Shown: positions 46,905-57,543 of the stretch, one piece after another
Numbering within the stretch: the stretch's first letter is position 1
How the letters are laid out: each line of letters begins with the position of its first letter
Source of the DNA: Nocardia mikamii NBRC 108933
GTDB taxonomy: Bacteria > Actinomycetota > Actinomycetes > Mycobacteriales > Mycobacteriaceae
Assembly (NCBI RefSeq): GCF_001613505.1
Contig: NZ_BDCM01000004.1
Coordinates: forward strand, 1 to 64,000
DNA: 64,000 nucleotides
Reading direction: 5' to 3'
Notes under the pieces: model-generated
Seen by the model: only the letters and a program-made list of their open reading frames with translations
What the model was told of the DNA's origin: nothing
The model's database searches: none
Translations under genes and position numbers: made by a program

Positions 46905-49175
46905 GTGCCGTACCGCCGCCCGAAACGTTCGGTCGTCCTGCCCGTGGTCGCGACCCTCGCGGTTGCCGCCCCACTCGCGACGCTGACACTGCGCGACGCT
47001 CCCGGCTATCGCCCAGCGGGCGACAGCGACCTCGCCGCGATACCCGCGCAACTCGCCGAGGTGGCCCTGGCGTCCGCCCCCGACATCGTGTTGCCGCTGC
47101 GCGAACTCACCGGCTTGAACCTGCCCGATCTGCGCCTGTCCGACTTGCGGAAGCTCCCGCTGCCGAAGTCGATTCCCGTCCCGCCCGGCCTACCCGCCCC
47201 GCCGGGCCTACAGCTACCCAGCGAGATCCCCCTACCCCAATTCGGTGATCCGACGACCACCACCCCGACCTCGACCCCGACGCCATACGCCGGTCCGGTC
47301 ACCCCACAGGCTCCCGCCCCCGCCGCGCCGACGCGGACTCCCGCCGCCTCCCCCGCGCACGCCGGCCCCGGCTTCATCGCCGCTCCGCTCGACCCCGCAC
47401 AGGTACCCGGCGCCGACCCGGCCGCCCCCGCCCTGTCCCCCGGTGCGGTACCACCAAATATGGCCGATCAGGTCGGCGCGGAGGTCAAGGAATTGACTCG
47501 GGACACCCCCTTCAGCATGGTCGCGCTGACCGCGAAGGAACTGACCGACACCACCTCCCTCATTCGCGCCCAGCAGGCCGACGGCACCTGGGGACCGTGG
47601 TTCCCGGCCGACCGGGTCGACACCGGTCGCAGCGATCACGCGGCCGCCCCCGCCCGCACCGGTACCGAACCGATCTACGTCGGCGAGACCAAGGCGGTTC
47701 AGATACTCACCACCCACAAGGCGATCGCTCCGGCCGCCGGCCGCTCCGACGATCCGGCGCAGCAGGCCGCGTCGCAACTGTCGGCGGTGCTGATCGATCC
47801 CGGGCGCGGCGCGATCGACGACAACCTGACCTCGGTCGCCGCACCGCTGCCGGGCGGCGGGCCGAAGGTGATCAGCCGCGCGCAGTGGGGCGCCGACGAA
47901 TCGCTGCGCTGCGAGGAGCCCACCTACGACGACGGGCTGGGCGGAATCACCGTGCACCACACCGCCGGTCGCAACGACTACAGCAAGGCCGAATCCGCCG
48001 GCATCGTGCGCGCGATCTACGCGTATCACGCCAAGACGCTGGGCTGGTGCGATATCGGCTACAACGCGCTGGTCGACAAGTACGGCCAAATCTTCGAGGG
48101 CCGCTACGGCGGTCTGGACCGCCCGGTCGAGGGCGCGCACGCCGGTGGTTTCAACGAGAACACCGCGGGCGTGGCGATGATGGGCGATTTCGAGACCGAC
48201 GCACCCAGCGACGCCCAACTCCAGGCCACCGGGCAGTTCGTCGGCTGGCGGGCCAAGATCGCGGGACTGGACCCCGAGGGCCACACCACCATGTATTCCG
48301 AGGGCACCGACTACACCCCGTACGCCGAGGGTGAGGCGGTGGACCTCCCGATCGTGTTCGCACATCGCGACGTCGGCAACACCACCTGTCCCGGCGACGC
48401 CGCCTATGCGCGCATGGATCGCATCCGCGAGATCGCCGCGGGCATCGCCGCCGGCAGCGCGCCCGCGGCTCCGAAAGACCAACGGGCGCACGCGGATCTG
48501 GCGGCTCTGGCGAATCTGACCACGCAGTTGCTGAGCATGGTCGGCAAGAACGCCATCGCCACCTACTGGGCGGGGCAGGGCGGTCCGGACGGACGCCTCG
48601 GTGCCGCATCCTCCGAACCGACCCCGACCGGTGACGGCGGCCAGTACGCCGAGTTCGTCAACGGGTACGTCTACGCGGCCCCCGACGGTTCGATCGTCGA
48701 ACTGGCCGGTCGGATTCTCGATCGCTTCGTCCAGCTCGGCGCCGAATCCGGGCTGCTCGGAACGCCGTTGCGCACTCCGTATCCGGTTCCCGGCGGCCAG
48801 CGGGCCGACTTCCGGCTCGGCTCGTTGATCCTCAACACCGCCACCGGTGTGGTCACCACCCTGTTGAAACATGGTGGGGCACAACCAGGCCCGGCGGGCG
48901 AGCCGATTCCGCAAGCACTGCCCGCCGCGGACGCCCCGGCTCCGGACGCGGTGCCTTCCGATCCCCAAGCGCCCCCGGCGGCACCCGAGGCGCAGGCAGC
49001 ACCGGAGGCTCCGGCAGCCCCCACTCCTGAAGCACCGAACCCGGTAGCCCCCGCTCCCGAAGCACCGGACCCGGCCGCACCCGCACAACAAGGGGCGGTT
49101 CGAGAAGCACCGCCCGCACCCGAGTCCGCTGTGGCGGCGCCGGCTCAGCCCATTCCTCCGGCTCCTGCGGGCTGA
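46905..49175 (+). CDS. N-acetylmuramoyl-L-alanine amidase (PGRP/amidase-2) with LGFP repeat, Rv3811-like
   Basis: A 756-residue secreted amidase that cleaves the muramic acid-L-alanine bond of peptidoglycan. Signal peptide (RSVVLPVVATLAVAAPLATLTL), then a Pro-rich linker (about 75-180), an N-terminal accessory domain, and the zinc amidase domain with VHHTAG (His351/352), FAHRD (His487) and TTCPGD (Cys495) as ligands. An LGFP segment follows (GRLGAASSEPTPTG, then GLLGTPLRTPYPVPG), and a Pro/Ala tail closes the protein. GTG 46905 is preferred since gggag is 7 nt upstream; ATG 46899 lies directly on that site. It corresponds to Rv3811 by position beyond glf. Confidence 0.92.
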   Translation: MPYRRPKRSVVLPVVATLAVAAPLATLTLRDAPGYRPAGDSDLAAIPAQLAEVALASAPDIVLPLRELTGLNLPDLRLSDLRKLPLPKSIPVPPGLPAPPGLQLPSEIPLPQFGDPTTTTPTSTPTPYAGPVTPQAPAPAAPTRTPAASPAHAGPGFIAAPLDPAQVPGADPAAPALSPGAVPPNMADQVGAEVKELTRDTPFSMVALTAKELTDTTSLIRAQQADGTWGPWFPADRVDTGRSDHAAAPARTGTEPIYVGETKAVQILTTHKAIAPAAGRSDDPAQQAASQLSAVLIDPGRGAIDDNLTSVAAPLPGGGPKVISRAQWGADESLRCEEPTYDDGLGGITVHHTAGRNDYSKAESAGIVRAIYAYHAKTLGWCDIGYNALVDKYGQIFEGRYGGLDRPVEGAHAGGFNENTAGVAMMGDFETDAPSDAQLQATGQFVGWRAKIAGLDPEGHTTMYSEGTDYTPYAEGEAVDLPIVFAHRDVGNTTCPGDAAYARMDRIREIAAGIAAGSAPAAPKDQRAHADLAALANLTTQLLSMVGKNAIATYWAGQGGPDGRLGAASSEPTPTGDGGQYAEFVNGYVYAAPDGSIVELAGRILDRFVQLGAESGLLGTPLRTPYPVPGGQRADFRLGSLILNTATGVVTTLLKHGGAQPGPAGEPIPQALPAADAPAPDAVPSDPQAPPAAPEAQAAPEAPAAPTPEAPNPVAPAPEAPDPAAPAQQGAVREAPPAPESAVAAPAQPIPPAPAG

Positions 49176-49213
49176 GGGTTGGGGCTGAGGTCGCATCACC
49201 CCGAATTTTTCGC

Positions 49214-49263
49214 GCAAACCTCGAGCCGAATGCGCGAAACCTGCTCAGAGCGGCGAGGTTTGC
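49214..49263. terminator. Inverted repeat between converging amidase and HAD genes
   Basis: GCAAACCTCG (49214-49223) and CGAGGTTTGC (49254-49263) are perfect complements with a 30-nt loop, in the 125-bp spacer between two convergent genes. It could end transcription from both sides; the long loop makes it weaker than other hairpins here. Confidence 0.4.
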
Positions 49264-49300
49264 ACGATCAGTTCAGGGCAAGGCCAACCTGGCGGACGCC

Positions 49301-50128
49301 CTAACTCTCCCACCAGCGCTCGAGCACCCGCGCCACACCGTCCTCCGAATTGGAGGCGGTGATCTCGTCGGCGGCGGCAAGGGCTTCGGGGTGGGCGTTG
49401 CCCATCGCGACGCCGTGGCCGGCCATGCGGAGCATCGGCACATCGTTGGGCATATCGCCGAAGGCCAGGATCGCTGCCGGGTCCACCCCGAGCCGCTCGG
49501 CGACCACGCTCAGGCCCGCGGCCTTGGTGATACCCGGCGCGGACAGTTCGATGAGTCCGTTGTTGGTGGAGTAGGTGATGTCGGCGCGCCCGGCCAGGTG
49601 GGGTTCCAGCGCCGACTGCATCTCCGCGCTCGGCGTGCCGCGCAGCCGGATCAGCATCTTGATCGCCGGCGCCGAGATGACCTCCTGCCGCGACACCTGC
49701 GTGTCGTCCGGATTCAGCCAGGCGTGCTCGTACTCGGGCGAGCTGACGAATTGCGGCGTGGCCGCATCGTGTGCGCTGCGGCCGACGCGCTCGGCGGCCA
49801 GCCCACAGCCCGGCAGTACGCGCTCGGCGAGATCGGCGATCCACGCCAGACTCTCCACATCCAGCGTGCTGGTGTGCAGGATGCGGTCGGCGGCACTGTC
49901 GTAGATCACCGCGCCGTTGCCGCAGACGCACAGCGGAGGAAAGCCCAACCCTTCGATCACCGGATCGATCCAGCGCGGCGGACGGCCCGTGGCCAGCACG
50001 AACGGCACGCCGTCGGCGATCAGCGCGGCCACCGCGGTACGGGTGCGCGGCGTCACCCGTTCCCACTCGTCGAGCAGCGTGCCATCGACATCGGTGGCCA
50101 CCATCTTCGGCTTCGGCAGACGCGTCAC
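49301..50128 (-). CDS. HAD-superfamily Cof-type phosphatase (Rv3813c-like)
   Basis: A 275-residue HAD-IIB hydrolase. Motif I is DVDGTLLDE with the nucleophile Asp, motif II is LATGRPP, the motif III lysine is in APAIKMLI, and motif IV is AFGDMPNDVPML. Cof-type HADs dephosphorylate sugar phosphates or flavin precursors; the substrate here is unknown. The GTG start has an aggatgg site. Position next to the amidase matches Rv3813c beside Rv3811. Confidence 0.92.
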   Translation of the reverse strand: MTRLPKPKMVATDVDGTLLDEWERVTPRTRTAVAALIADGVPFVLATGRPPRWIDPVIEGLGFPPLCVCGNGAVIYDSAADRILHTSTLDVESLAWIADLAERVLPGCGLAAERVGRSAHDAATPQFVSSPEYEHAWLNPDDTQVSRQEVISAPAIKMLIRLRGTPSAEMQSALEPHLAGRADITYSTNNGLIELSAPGITKAAGLSVVAERLGVDPAAILAFGDMPNDVPMLRMAGHGVAMGNAHPEALAAADEITASNSEDGVARVLERWWES

Positions 50129-50240
50129 CTATTCCATCCTGCCCGAAATCGCGGCGCGGCTGTAATCGTTTGCCCGCGCCCCGCCTGCGAGCGGGCCGGA
50201 AGTGGTGCACGATGTCACCGGTGGACTCGAGACCATTCCC

Positions 50241-50246
50241 TATGAT
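50241..50246 (+). promoter_or_regulatory. Possible -10 of the oligopeptide ABC operon
   Basis: TATGAT lies 30 bp upstream of the first permease ATG, in the right place for a leadered mRNA with the gagggg ribosome site. No good -35 is present at 16-18 bp. Confidence 0.35.
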
Positions 50247-50276
50247 CAGGGGCTAGTAACCGACCCGAGGGGACCG

Positions 50277-51254
50277 ATGACCGGCTTTCTGCTACGACGT
50301 GCGCTCAACTATGTCGTGCTGCTGGCGCTGGCGTCGTTCCTGGCCTTCAGTCTGGCGTCGCTGACATTTCGGCCGCTGGACAGCCTCGAACAGCGCAATC
50401 CGCGACCGCCGCAGTCGGTGATCGATGCCAAGGCCCACGAACTGCATCTCGACCAGCCCATCCCGCAGCGCTACCTCACCTGGGTCGGCGGCGTGGTGCA
50501 CGGCGACTTCGGCACGACCCTGACGGGGCAGCCGGTCAGTCAGGAACTGCCGCGCCGGATCGGGGTCAGTCTGCGGTTGCTGATCGTGGGCTCGGTGGTC
50601 GGAACGGTCCTCGGTGTGCTGATCGGCGCGGCCGGTGCGATCCGGCAATATCGGTTCACCGATTACTTCACCACGATTATTTCCCTGCTGGTACTCAGCA
50701 CGCCCGTGTTCCTCTTGGCCACGCTACTGAAATACGGTGCACTGGAAATCAATTCGGCCACCGGACAGCAGATATTCCTGTATACCGGCGAAACGTCGGC
50801 CAATGCCGTGCACGGAGTGTGGAATCAGTTCGTCGACCGGTTACAGCACATGATCGTCCCGACCCTCGGCCTCGCCCTGGGCGCGATGGCCAGTTACAGC
50901 CGCTATCAGCGCAACGCCATGCTGGATGTGCTGCAGAGCGATTTCATCCGCACCGCGCGGGCGAAGGGACTGACCCGGCGCCGCGCGCTCTACAAACACG
51001 GTCTGCGCACCGCGTTGATTCCGATGGCGACCCTGTTCGCCTACAGTCTCGGCGCGCTGATCACCGGCGCCACCTTCACCGAGAAGATCTTCGGATGGCA
51101 CGGCGTCGGTGAATGGCTGGTCGACGCGATCAATGCGCAGGACATCTACATCGTGGTAACCGTCACGGTGTTCGCGGGATTCGTGGTGCTGGTATCGGGC
51201 CTGCTGTCCGACATCGTGTATGCGATTCTGGATCCGCGGGTGCGGGTCGGATGA
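50277..51254 (+). CDS. Oligopeptide/dipeptide ABC transporter permease (DppB type)
   Basis: A 325-residue inner-membrane permease with six predicted helices and the binding-protein-dependent transport motif near RTARAKGLTRRRALYKHGLRTA, which docks on the ATPase. It has the N-terminal signature of the DppB/OppB group (MTGFLLRRALNYVVLL and LHLDQPIPQRYLTW). ATG 50277 follows gagggg. It is the first gene of a five-component operon (DppB, DppC, fused ATPase, two binding lipoproteins). M. tuberculosis has no such transporter at this position. Confidence 0.92.
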   Translation: MTGFLLRRALNYVVLLALASFLAFSLASLTFRPLDSLEQRNPRPPQSVIDAKAHELHLDQPIPQRYLTWVGGVVHGDFGTTLTGQPVSQELPRRIGVSLRLLIVGSVVGTVLGVLIGAAGAIRQYRFTDYFTTIISLLVLSTPVFLLATLLKYGALEINSATGQQIFLYTGETSANAVHGVWNQFVDRLQHMIVPTLGLALGAMASYSRYQRNAMLDVLQSDFIRTARAKGLTRRRALYKHGLRTALIPMATLFAYSLGALITGATFTEKIFGWHGVGEWLVDAINAQDIYIVVTVTVFAGFVVLVSGLLSDIVYAILDPRVRVG

Positions 51255-51267
51255 TCGGGGCTGGACT

Positions 51268-52272
51268 GTGACCGAAACCGAGATCATCGCGCAGGGTGCG
51301 CCGGAGCCCGCGGCTGCCGGTCGCCGCAAGCTGGTGTGGCGCAGATTCCTCCGCAACAAGCCCGCCCTGGTCGGCGCGTCCGTGCTGATCATCATGCTGA
51401 TCGGCGCCTTCGCGATTCCGCCGTTCCTGTCCTACGACTATCAGGAGCGCGATCCGTACGCGCTGTTGCAACCGCCCTCGCCGCAGCATTTGTTCGGCAC
51501 CAACGAGATCGGCCAGGACATGCTGGCCCAGACCCTGCACGGTTTGCAGAAATCGCTGATCATCGGCATCTGCGTGGCGGTGCTGACCTCGCTGATCGCG
51601 GTCACCGCGGGGTCGATCGCGGGTCTGCTCGGTGGCTGGACCGACCGGGCGATCATGTGGCTGGTCGATCTGCTGCTGGTAGTGCCCAGTTTCATCATCA
51701 TCGCGATCTTCGCCCCGCGCACCAAGGGCAGCAGTTCGATTCTGTTGCTGATCGTGTTGCTGGCCGGATTCAGCTGGATGATCAGCGCCCGCATCGTGCG
51801 CGGATTGACGATGAGCCTGCGGGAACGCGAATTCGTCCGCGCGGCACGGTATATGGGTGCGTCGACGCGTTCGGTGATCGTCACTCACATCGTGCCGAAT
51901 ATCGCGTCGATCCTGATCATCGACACCACCCTGGCGGTCGGCGCCGCGATCATGTCCGAAACCGGTTTGAGCTTCCTCGGATTCGGTGTGCAACCGCCGG
52001 ACGTCTCACTGGGCTCGCTGATCGCCTTCGGCACCAAATCGGCGCTGACCTTCCCGTGGTTGTTCCTGTTCCCGGGTGGTTTCCTGATCGCGATCGTGCT
52101 GTGCGCCAACCTCGTCGGCGACGGCCTGCGGGACGCCTTCGACCCGAGTTCCAAGGGAGCACGGGCGGGCCGCAAGGCCGGCAAGCGGGACAAGGCGCTG
52201 CTCGGAAGATCGGCGCGGACCTCCGGTGCCGGTCCGGATGAGCAGTCGGACAAGAGGATTGAAGCGGCATGA
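51268..52272 (+). CDS. Oligopeptide/dipeptide ABC transporter permease (DppC type)
   Basis: A 334-residue permease of the DppC/OppC group. The N-terminal part has [18 protein letters not shown]; a loop [19 protein letters not shown] and the docking motif [24 protein letters not shown] are typical. The GTG at 51268 follows ggggctgga, 13 bp after the DppB stop. The highly charged C-terminal tail (about 45 residues) is longer than in most family members. Its stop overlaps the ATPase start by 4 bp. Confidence 0.92.
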   Translation: MTETEIIAQGAPEPAAAGRRKLVWRRFLRNKPALVGASVLIIMLIGAFAIPPFLSYDYQERDPYALLQPPSPQHLFGTNEIGQDMLAQTLHGLQKSLIIGICVAVLTSLIAVTAGSIAGLLGGWTDRAIMWLVDLLLVVPSFIIIAIFAPRTKGSSSILLLIVLLAGFSWMISARIVRGLTMSLREREFVRAARYMGASTRSVIVTHIVPNIASILIIDTTLAVGAAIMSETGLSFLGFGVQPPDVSLGSLIAFGTKSALTFPWLFLFPGGFLIAIVLCANLVGDGLRDAFDPSSKGARAGRKAGKRDKALLGRSARTSGAGPDEQSDKRIEAA

Positions 52273-54155
52273 CCGATCGCACCACCGAATCCGCCGGCCG
52301 CGCGGACTCGCGCCGCGCTACCACCGCACCCCTGCTGGAAGTGTCGGACCTGCATGTGTCCTTCCCCGGCGAGGAGGGCCGCATCGACGCGGTGCGCGGC
52401 GTGAACTACACCGTCGCCGACGGTGAGGTGCTGGCCATCGTCGGCGAGTCGGGTTCCGGTAAATCGGTGTCCTCGCTGGCCGTGATGGGGTTGCTGCCCG
52501 ATCAGGCCCGCATCCGCGGCTCGATTCGCCTGCGCGGCAGGGAATTGCTCGGCATGGGCGACAAACAGCTCTCGGCGCTGCGGGGCACGCGGGTCAGCAT
52601 GGTCTTCCAGGACCCGCTCTCGGCGCTCACCCCGGTCTACCGGGTCGGCGATCAGATCGCCGAAGCCCTCGTCGCCCACAAGAAGATGAGCAAGTCGCAG
52701 GCCGCGGACCGGGCGGTGGAGCTGCTCGATCTGGTCGGCATTCCCGAACCGGCGGTGCGTGCCAAGGCTTTTCCACACGAATTCTCCGGCGGTATGCGTC
52801 AGCGCGTGGTGATCGCGATGGCGATCGCCAACGATCCGGAACTGATCATCTGCGACGAACCGACCACCGCCTTGGATGTGACGGTGCAGGCGCAGATTCT
52901 CGACCTGCTGCGCAAGGCCCGCGACATCACCGGCGCCGGCGTCATCATGATCACCCACGACATGGGGATCGCGGCCACACTGGCCGATCGCGTGGCCGTG
53001 ATGTACGCCGGGCGGATCGTCGAGAACGCCCCGGCCGCAGAGCTGTTCAACTCACCGCGGATGCCCTACACCGTCGGCCTGCTCGGTTCCATCCCGCGGA
53101 TGGACGGTCCGGCCCGCGCACCGCTCATCCCGATCGTCGGCGCTCCCCCGCCCATGCACGCCCTGCCGCCAGGCTGCCCCTTCGCGCCGCGCTGTCCGGT
53201 CTCGATCGACGACTGCCTGGCCGCGGAGCCGCCACTGCAGGAAACCGCGCCCGCGCACCGGGCCGCCTGCATCCGCACCACCGAAGTGGGGACCGCGGAA
53301 CTGTTCGCCGCCTACCGCCACGACACCGACAGCGTGGCCGCGACCGAACCCGCCGATTCGGAGGTGGTGCTGCGGGTTTCGGGGCTGACCAAAACCTTCC
53401 CGGTCACCTCCGGTGTCGTCTTCAAACGGCGCACCGGTGAGGTGCGCGCGGTCGACGGCATCGATTTCGCGGTGCGCAAGGGACGCACGCTCGCACTCGT
53501 CGGCGAATCCGGATCCGGGAAATCGACGACACTGAGCCAGATCATGGACCTCGTCCGGCCCGAGGCGGGCACCATCGAGGTCTTCGGCGAGGATGTCGCG
53601 ACGCTGAGCAAGCAGCGCACACGCGATATCCGCCGCAGGTTGCAGATCGTGTTCCAGGATCCGTCCTCCTCGCTGGATCCGCGCCTGCCGATCTTCGACG
53701 CCCTCGCCGAACCGTTGCGGGTCGACGGCCGGTCCCGCGACGAAATCCGCAAGCGGGTACCGGAATTGCTGAAGCAGGTCGGCTTGCGCGCCGAACACGC
53801 CGATCGCTATCCGGCCGATTTCTCCGGCGGACAGAAGCAGCGCATCAACATCGCGCGGGCGATGGCGCTGGATCCGGACATGCTGGTGCTCGACGAGCCG
53901 GTGTCCTCGCTCGACGTGTCCATTCAGGCCGGGGTCCTGAACCTCCTGCGGGATCTGCAGGCCGAACGCGGGCTGTCGTATCTGTTCGTCTCCCACGACC
54001 TTTCGGTGGTCCGCAATCTCGCGCACGATATCGCGGTCATGTATCGCGGCAAGATCGTCGAATCCGGGCCGGCCGAGCAGATTTTCGCGGCACCGCAGCA
54101 CGAGTACACCCGCGCGCTGATCGACGCGGTGCCCCTTCCGGTCGTCGCACGCTAG
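52269..54155 (+). CDS. Fused dual ATP-binding protein of oligopeptide ABC transporter (DppD-DppF)
   Basis: A 628-residue protein with two complete ABC ATPase domains in tandem. The first has Walker A GESGSGKS at residues 59-66 and signature FSGGMRQRV; the oligopeptide-type C-terminal extension with [14 protein letters not shown] may bind an iron-sulphur cluster. The second has Walker [10 protein letters not shown] near residue 413 and [15 protein letters not shown]. This fusion of DppD and DppF is a common actinobacterial arrangement. The ATG overlaps the DppC stop by 4 bp. Confidence 0.94.
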   Translation: MTDRTTESAGRADSRRATTAPLLEVSDLHVSFPGEEGRIDAVRGVNYTVADGEVLAIVGESGSGKSVSSLAVMGLLPDQARIRGSIRLRGRELLGMGDKQLSALRGTRVSMVFQDPLSALTPVYRVGDQIAEALVAHKKMSKSQAADRAVELLDLVGIPEPAVRAKAFPHEFSGGMRQRVVIAMAIANDPELIICDEPTTALDVTVQAQILDLLRKARDITGAGVIMITHDMGIAATLADRVAVMYAGRIVENAPAAELFNSPRMPYTVGLLGSIPRMDGPARAPLIPIVGAPPPMHALPPGCPFAPRCPVSIDDCLAAEPPLQETAPAHRAACIRTTEVGTAELFAAYRHDTDSVAATEPADSEVVLRVSGLTKTFPVTSGVVFKRRTGEVRAVDGIDFAVRKGRTLALVGESGSGKSTTLSQIMDLVRPEAGTIEVFGEDVATLSKQRTRDIRRRLQIVFQDPSSSLDPRLPIFDALAEPLRVDGRSRDEIRKRVPELLKQVGLRAEHADRYPADFSGGQKQRINIARAMALDPDMLVLDEPVSSLDVSIQAGVLNLLRDLQAERGLSYLFVSHDLSVVRNLAHDIAVMYRGKIVESGPAEQIFAAPQHEYTRALIDAVPLPVVAR

Positions 54156-54164
54156 GAGTTCGTC

Positions 54165-55841
54165 GTGAGGATACGTTCGCGGGCACTACGTTGTGCTGTT
54201 GTCGTCGTCGCGGCCGGGATGGGCCTCGCCTCGGCCGGATGTTCCGGTCTCGACACCACCACAGGGCCGAGCGCACTGGGCGCGTCCAACGACATCAACC
54301 CGCAACCGCGCGACGCGGTACGCGACGGCGGTAACCTGCGGCTCGCGATCAGCGCTTTTCCGGCCAACTGGAATACGTTGTCCACCGACGGAAACGAACT
54401 CGAGATCGGCGAGGTCGTGTGGCCATTGATGCCGCGCTCCTACGTGATCGACGCCGCGGGTCAATTGACGATCAACAAGGACTATTTCACCGATATCCAG
54501 CTCACCGGCACCGACCCGCAGCAGGTCACCTACACCATCAATCCCGAAGCGGTGTGGAGTGACGGATCGCCGATCACCTGGGAGGACATCGCCTCCCAGG
54601 CGCATGCGCTGTCGAGTACCGACAAGCGCTATCTTATCGCGATCAACAACGGCTTCGATCGGGTGGAGAAGGTGGAACGCGGCGTCGACGACCGCCAGGC
54701 CGTGATCACCTTCAAACAGCACTATGCCGACTGGCGCGGACAATTCGCAGGCAACGCCATGCTGTATCCGAAATCGGTGACCGCCGACCCGGAAACGTTC
54801 AATCACGCACTCGCCGACAAAATCACGCTGACCTCCGGTCCGTTCGTGGTGCAGTCCACCGACCGGACGCAGGGCCGGATCGTACTGGCGCGCAATCCGA
54901 AATGGTGGGGCGACAAACCCGAACTCGACACCATCACCTACAGCGTGCTGGACCGTTCGGCCTACGCCGCCGCCCTGCAGAACAACGAATTGGATGCCGC
55001 GCGACTGACCTCCATCGAGGATCTCGCCACCGTGCGCAGCAGTCCGGAACTGGTCGTCCGGCACGCTCCAGGAAATCTGTGGCGCCACATCACCTTCAAC
55101 GGTTCGCCCGGCTCGATTCTCGCCGATCCCGCATTGCGCGTGGCGATTTCGAAGGCGATCGACCGGCAGGGTATCGCGAACGCCATCGAAAACGGCCTGG
55201 TTGCGAATCCGAAGCCGCTCGGCAATCACATCTTCGTCCAGGGCCAGGAGGGATATCAGGACAACAGCCTGCCCTTCGATCCCGGCGCCGCCGCCCGCGA
55301 ACTCGACGCCCTGGGCTGGAAGTTGCAGGGCGACGTGCGGGTGAAGGACGGACGGAAACTCGAAATACGTGACGTGATGTACAACGACCCGACCTGGGTG
55401 CGAGTCGCTCAGATCGTTCAGGGCGATCTGGCGAAGATCGGGGCGAAACTCACCATCGACACCCGGCCCGGACAAGGTTTCTTCACCGATGTGATGATTC
55501 CCGGCGATTTCGACGCCGCGCAGTTCCTCTTCGCCGGCGACGCGTTCCCTCTGGGCAGCATTCCGCAGATCTACGCCTACCATCCCGATGACGAGCAGAG
55601 CAATTTCGGACGCATCGGCTCCGACGAACTGAACGCGCTGATCGAACAGACCCTCAACGAACTGGATCCGAGAAAGGCTATCGACCTCGCGAATCAAGTG
55701 GACCGCAAGGTTTTCGAAGAGGGTTTCTCGCTGCCGCTCACCCAGGATCCGGGCAACTACGGCGTGCGCACGACCGTCGCCAACTACGGTGCTCCGGGCC
55801 TGGCCTCCTACGACTACACCAAGATCGGCTTCGTAAGTTAG
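54165..55841 (+). CDS. Family 5 solute-binding lipoprotein of oligopeptide transporter
   Basis: A 558-residue extracytoplasmic lipoprotein (SBP_bac_5). The signal peptide ends with lipobox SAGC (Cys26). The mature part has the family signature around DGSPITWEDI, with WSDGSP, and a long two-lobe peptide-binding domain. GTG start with aggagt upstream. It is followed by a clear paralogue (about half identical by eye, sharing ASNDINPQ/TTNDINPH and ENGLVANPKPL/QNGLVAEPKPL), so the transporter has two receptors. Confidence 0.92.
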   Translation: MRIRSRALRCAVVVVAAGMGLASAGCSGLDTTTGPSALGASNDINPQPRDAVRDGGNLRLAISAFPANWNTLSTDGNELEIGEVVWPLMPRSYVIDAAGQLTINKDYFTDIQLTGTDPQQVTYTINPEAVWSDGSPITWEDIASQAHALSSTDKRYLIAINNGFDRVEKVERGVDDRQAVITFKQHYADWRGQFAGNAMLYPKSVTADPETFNHALADKITLTSGPFVVQSTDRTQGRIVLARNPKWWGDKPELDTITYSVLDRSAYAAALQNNELDAARLTSIEDLATVRSSPELVVRHAPGNLWRHITFNGSPGSILADPALRVAISKAIDRQGIANAIENGLVANPKPLGNHIFVQGQEGYQDNSLPFDPGAAARELDALGWKLQGDVRVKDGRKLEIRDVMYNDPTWVRVAQIVQGDLAKIGAKLTIDTRPGQGFFTDVMIPGDFDAAQFLFAGDAFPLGSIPQIYAYHPDDEQSNFGRIGSDELNALIEQTLNELDPRKAIDLANQVDRKVFEEGFSLPLTQDPGNYGVRTTVANYGAPGLASYDYTKIGFVS

Positions 55842-55872
55842 CCGCCCGTCCCGACGAAAGGAGAACGAGACC

Positions 55873-57543
55873 ATGCGGATTCGTTCGACAATAACCCGGC
55901 TCGCGATCCCCGCCGTCGCGTGCGGACTGCTGCTGTCGGGGTGTTCGGGCTCCACGACCGGGACCGGGAGCTCCGCTCTCGGCACGACCAACGACATCAA
56001 TCCGCACGACGTCGCCGACCTACGCGACGGCGGCAGCCTGCGGTTGGCGATCTCGGAATTCCCGCCGAACTGGAACAACCTCCAGATCGACGGCAACAAC
56101 TACGACATCACCGCGGTCGAACGACCGATGCTGCCACAGGCATTCAGCATCGATGCCGCCGGTGGCACCCATCTCAACACCGACTACTTCACCAATGTCG
56201 AGTTGACCGGCACCGATCCGCAGACCGTCACATACACCATCAACCCCAAGGCGGTGTGGACGGACGGCACGCCGATCACCTGGGAGGACATCGCCTCTCA
56301 GGCCGAGGCGCTGAGCGGTCGCAACCCGGAGTACCTGATCGCCAACAACATGGGTTTCGATCGCGTCGCGAAGGTCGAGCGCGGCGCCGACGATCGCCAG
56401 GCGGTGCTGACATTCAGCAAGCACTTCGGTGAATGGCAGGGTCAATTCTCCGGCAACAGCATGCTGTACCCGAAGTCGGTGACCTCGAATCCGGAGGCAT
56501 TCAACAAGAGTCTCGTCGATGGCATCAAGGTGACGGCCGGACCGTTCGCCGTCCAATCCACCGACCGAACTCAGGGGCGGATCACGCTGGGACGCAACCC
56601 GAAATGGTGGGGTGCGCCGCCGAAACTCGACACCGTCAATTTCAGCGTGCTCGATTCGGCCGCACTGGTGCCCGCACTGCAGAACAACGAACTCGACGCG
56701 ATCGGAATCGGCAGCCGTGGCGATCTGGTGACGGCCCAAGGTGTTCCGAATGTTTCCATCCGCCGCGCGCCGGCGCTGCAATGGTCGCATCTGACCTTCA
56801 ACGGCGCTCCCGGTTCGATTCTGGAGGATCCCAAGGTTCGCGTAGCCGTTTCGAAGGCCATCGATCGGCAGGGCATCGCGAACGCGATTCAGAACGGTCT
56901 GGTCGCCGAACCCAAACCGCTGAACAATCACATCTACCTGGAGGGGCAGAAGGGTTACCAGGACAACGCCCTGCCCTACGACCCCGACGCCGCCGCCCGC
57001 GAACTCGACGCCCTCGGCTGGAAAGTGCAGGGCGACGTGCGCGTGAAGGACGGCCGCAAACTGGAGATCCGCGATGTGATGTACAACGATCCGTCCTGGG
57101 TGCAGATGGCGCAGATCATGCAGCAGAACCTCGCCAAGATCGGCGTCAAACTCACGATCGATACTCGGCCGGGACAGGGCTTGTTCACCAATGTGTTCCA
57201 GAAGGGCGATTTCGATCTGGCGCAATTCTCCTGGGTGGGTGACCCGTTCCCCCTGGGCAGCATCAGCCAGATCTGGGGCTACGACCCGAACAACTGGCAG
57301 GGCAATTATGGCCATATCGGTTCCCCGGAACTCAACGACCTGATCGAGAAGACGGTCTCCGAACTGGATCCGGCCAAGGCCATCGATCTGGCCAACCAGG
57401 TCGACCGCCAGGTCTTCGCCGAGGGTCATTCGCTCCCGCTGCTGCAGTCGCCCGGCATCGTCGCGGCCCGGTCCAACCTCGCCAACTACGGCGCGCGCGG
57501 CCTGGCCACCCTCGACTGGACGAAAGTCGGCTACCTGAAGTGA
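55873..57543 (+). CDS. Family 5 solute-binding lipoprotein, paralogue
   Basis: A 556-residue lipoprotein with lipobox LSGC (Cys24) and the same SBP_bac_5 fold as its neighbour, including DGTPITWEDIASQ and FNGAPGSILEDPKVR. Ribosome site aaggagaacgag precedes ATG 55873. Tandem duplication of the receptor, with divergence concentrated in the first hundred residues, suggests each recognises different peptides. It ends with 4-bp overlap on the next gene. Confidence 0.92.
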   Translation: MRIRSTITRLAIPAVACGLLLSGCSGSTTGTGSSALGTTNDINPHDVADLRDGGSLRLAISEFPPNWNNLQIDGNNYDITAVERPMLPQAFSIDAAGGTHLNTDYFTNVELTGTDPQTVTYTINPKAVWTDGTPITWEDIASQAEALSGRNPEYLIANNMGFDRVAKVERGADDRQAVLTFSKHFGEWQGQFSGNSMLYPKSVTSNPEAFNKSLVDGIKVTAGPFAVQSTDRTQGRITLGRNPKWWGAPPKLDTVNFSVLDSAALVPALQNNELDAIGIGSRGDLVTAQGVPNVSIRRAPALQWSHLTFNGAPGSILEDPKVRVAVSKAIDRQGIANAIQNGLVAEPKPLNNHIYLEGQKGYQDNALPYDPDAAARELDALGWKVQGDVRVKDGRKLEIRDVMYNDPSWVQMAQIMQQNLAKIGVKLTIDTRPGQGLFTNVFQKGDFDLAQFSWVGDPFPLGSISQIWGYDPNNWQGNYGHIGSPELNDLIEKTVSELDPAKAIDLANQVDRQVFAEGHSLPLLQSPGIVAARSNLANYGARGLATLDWTKVGYLK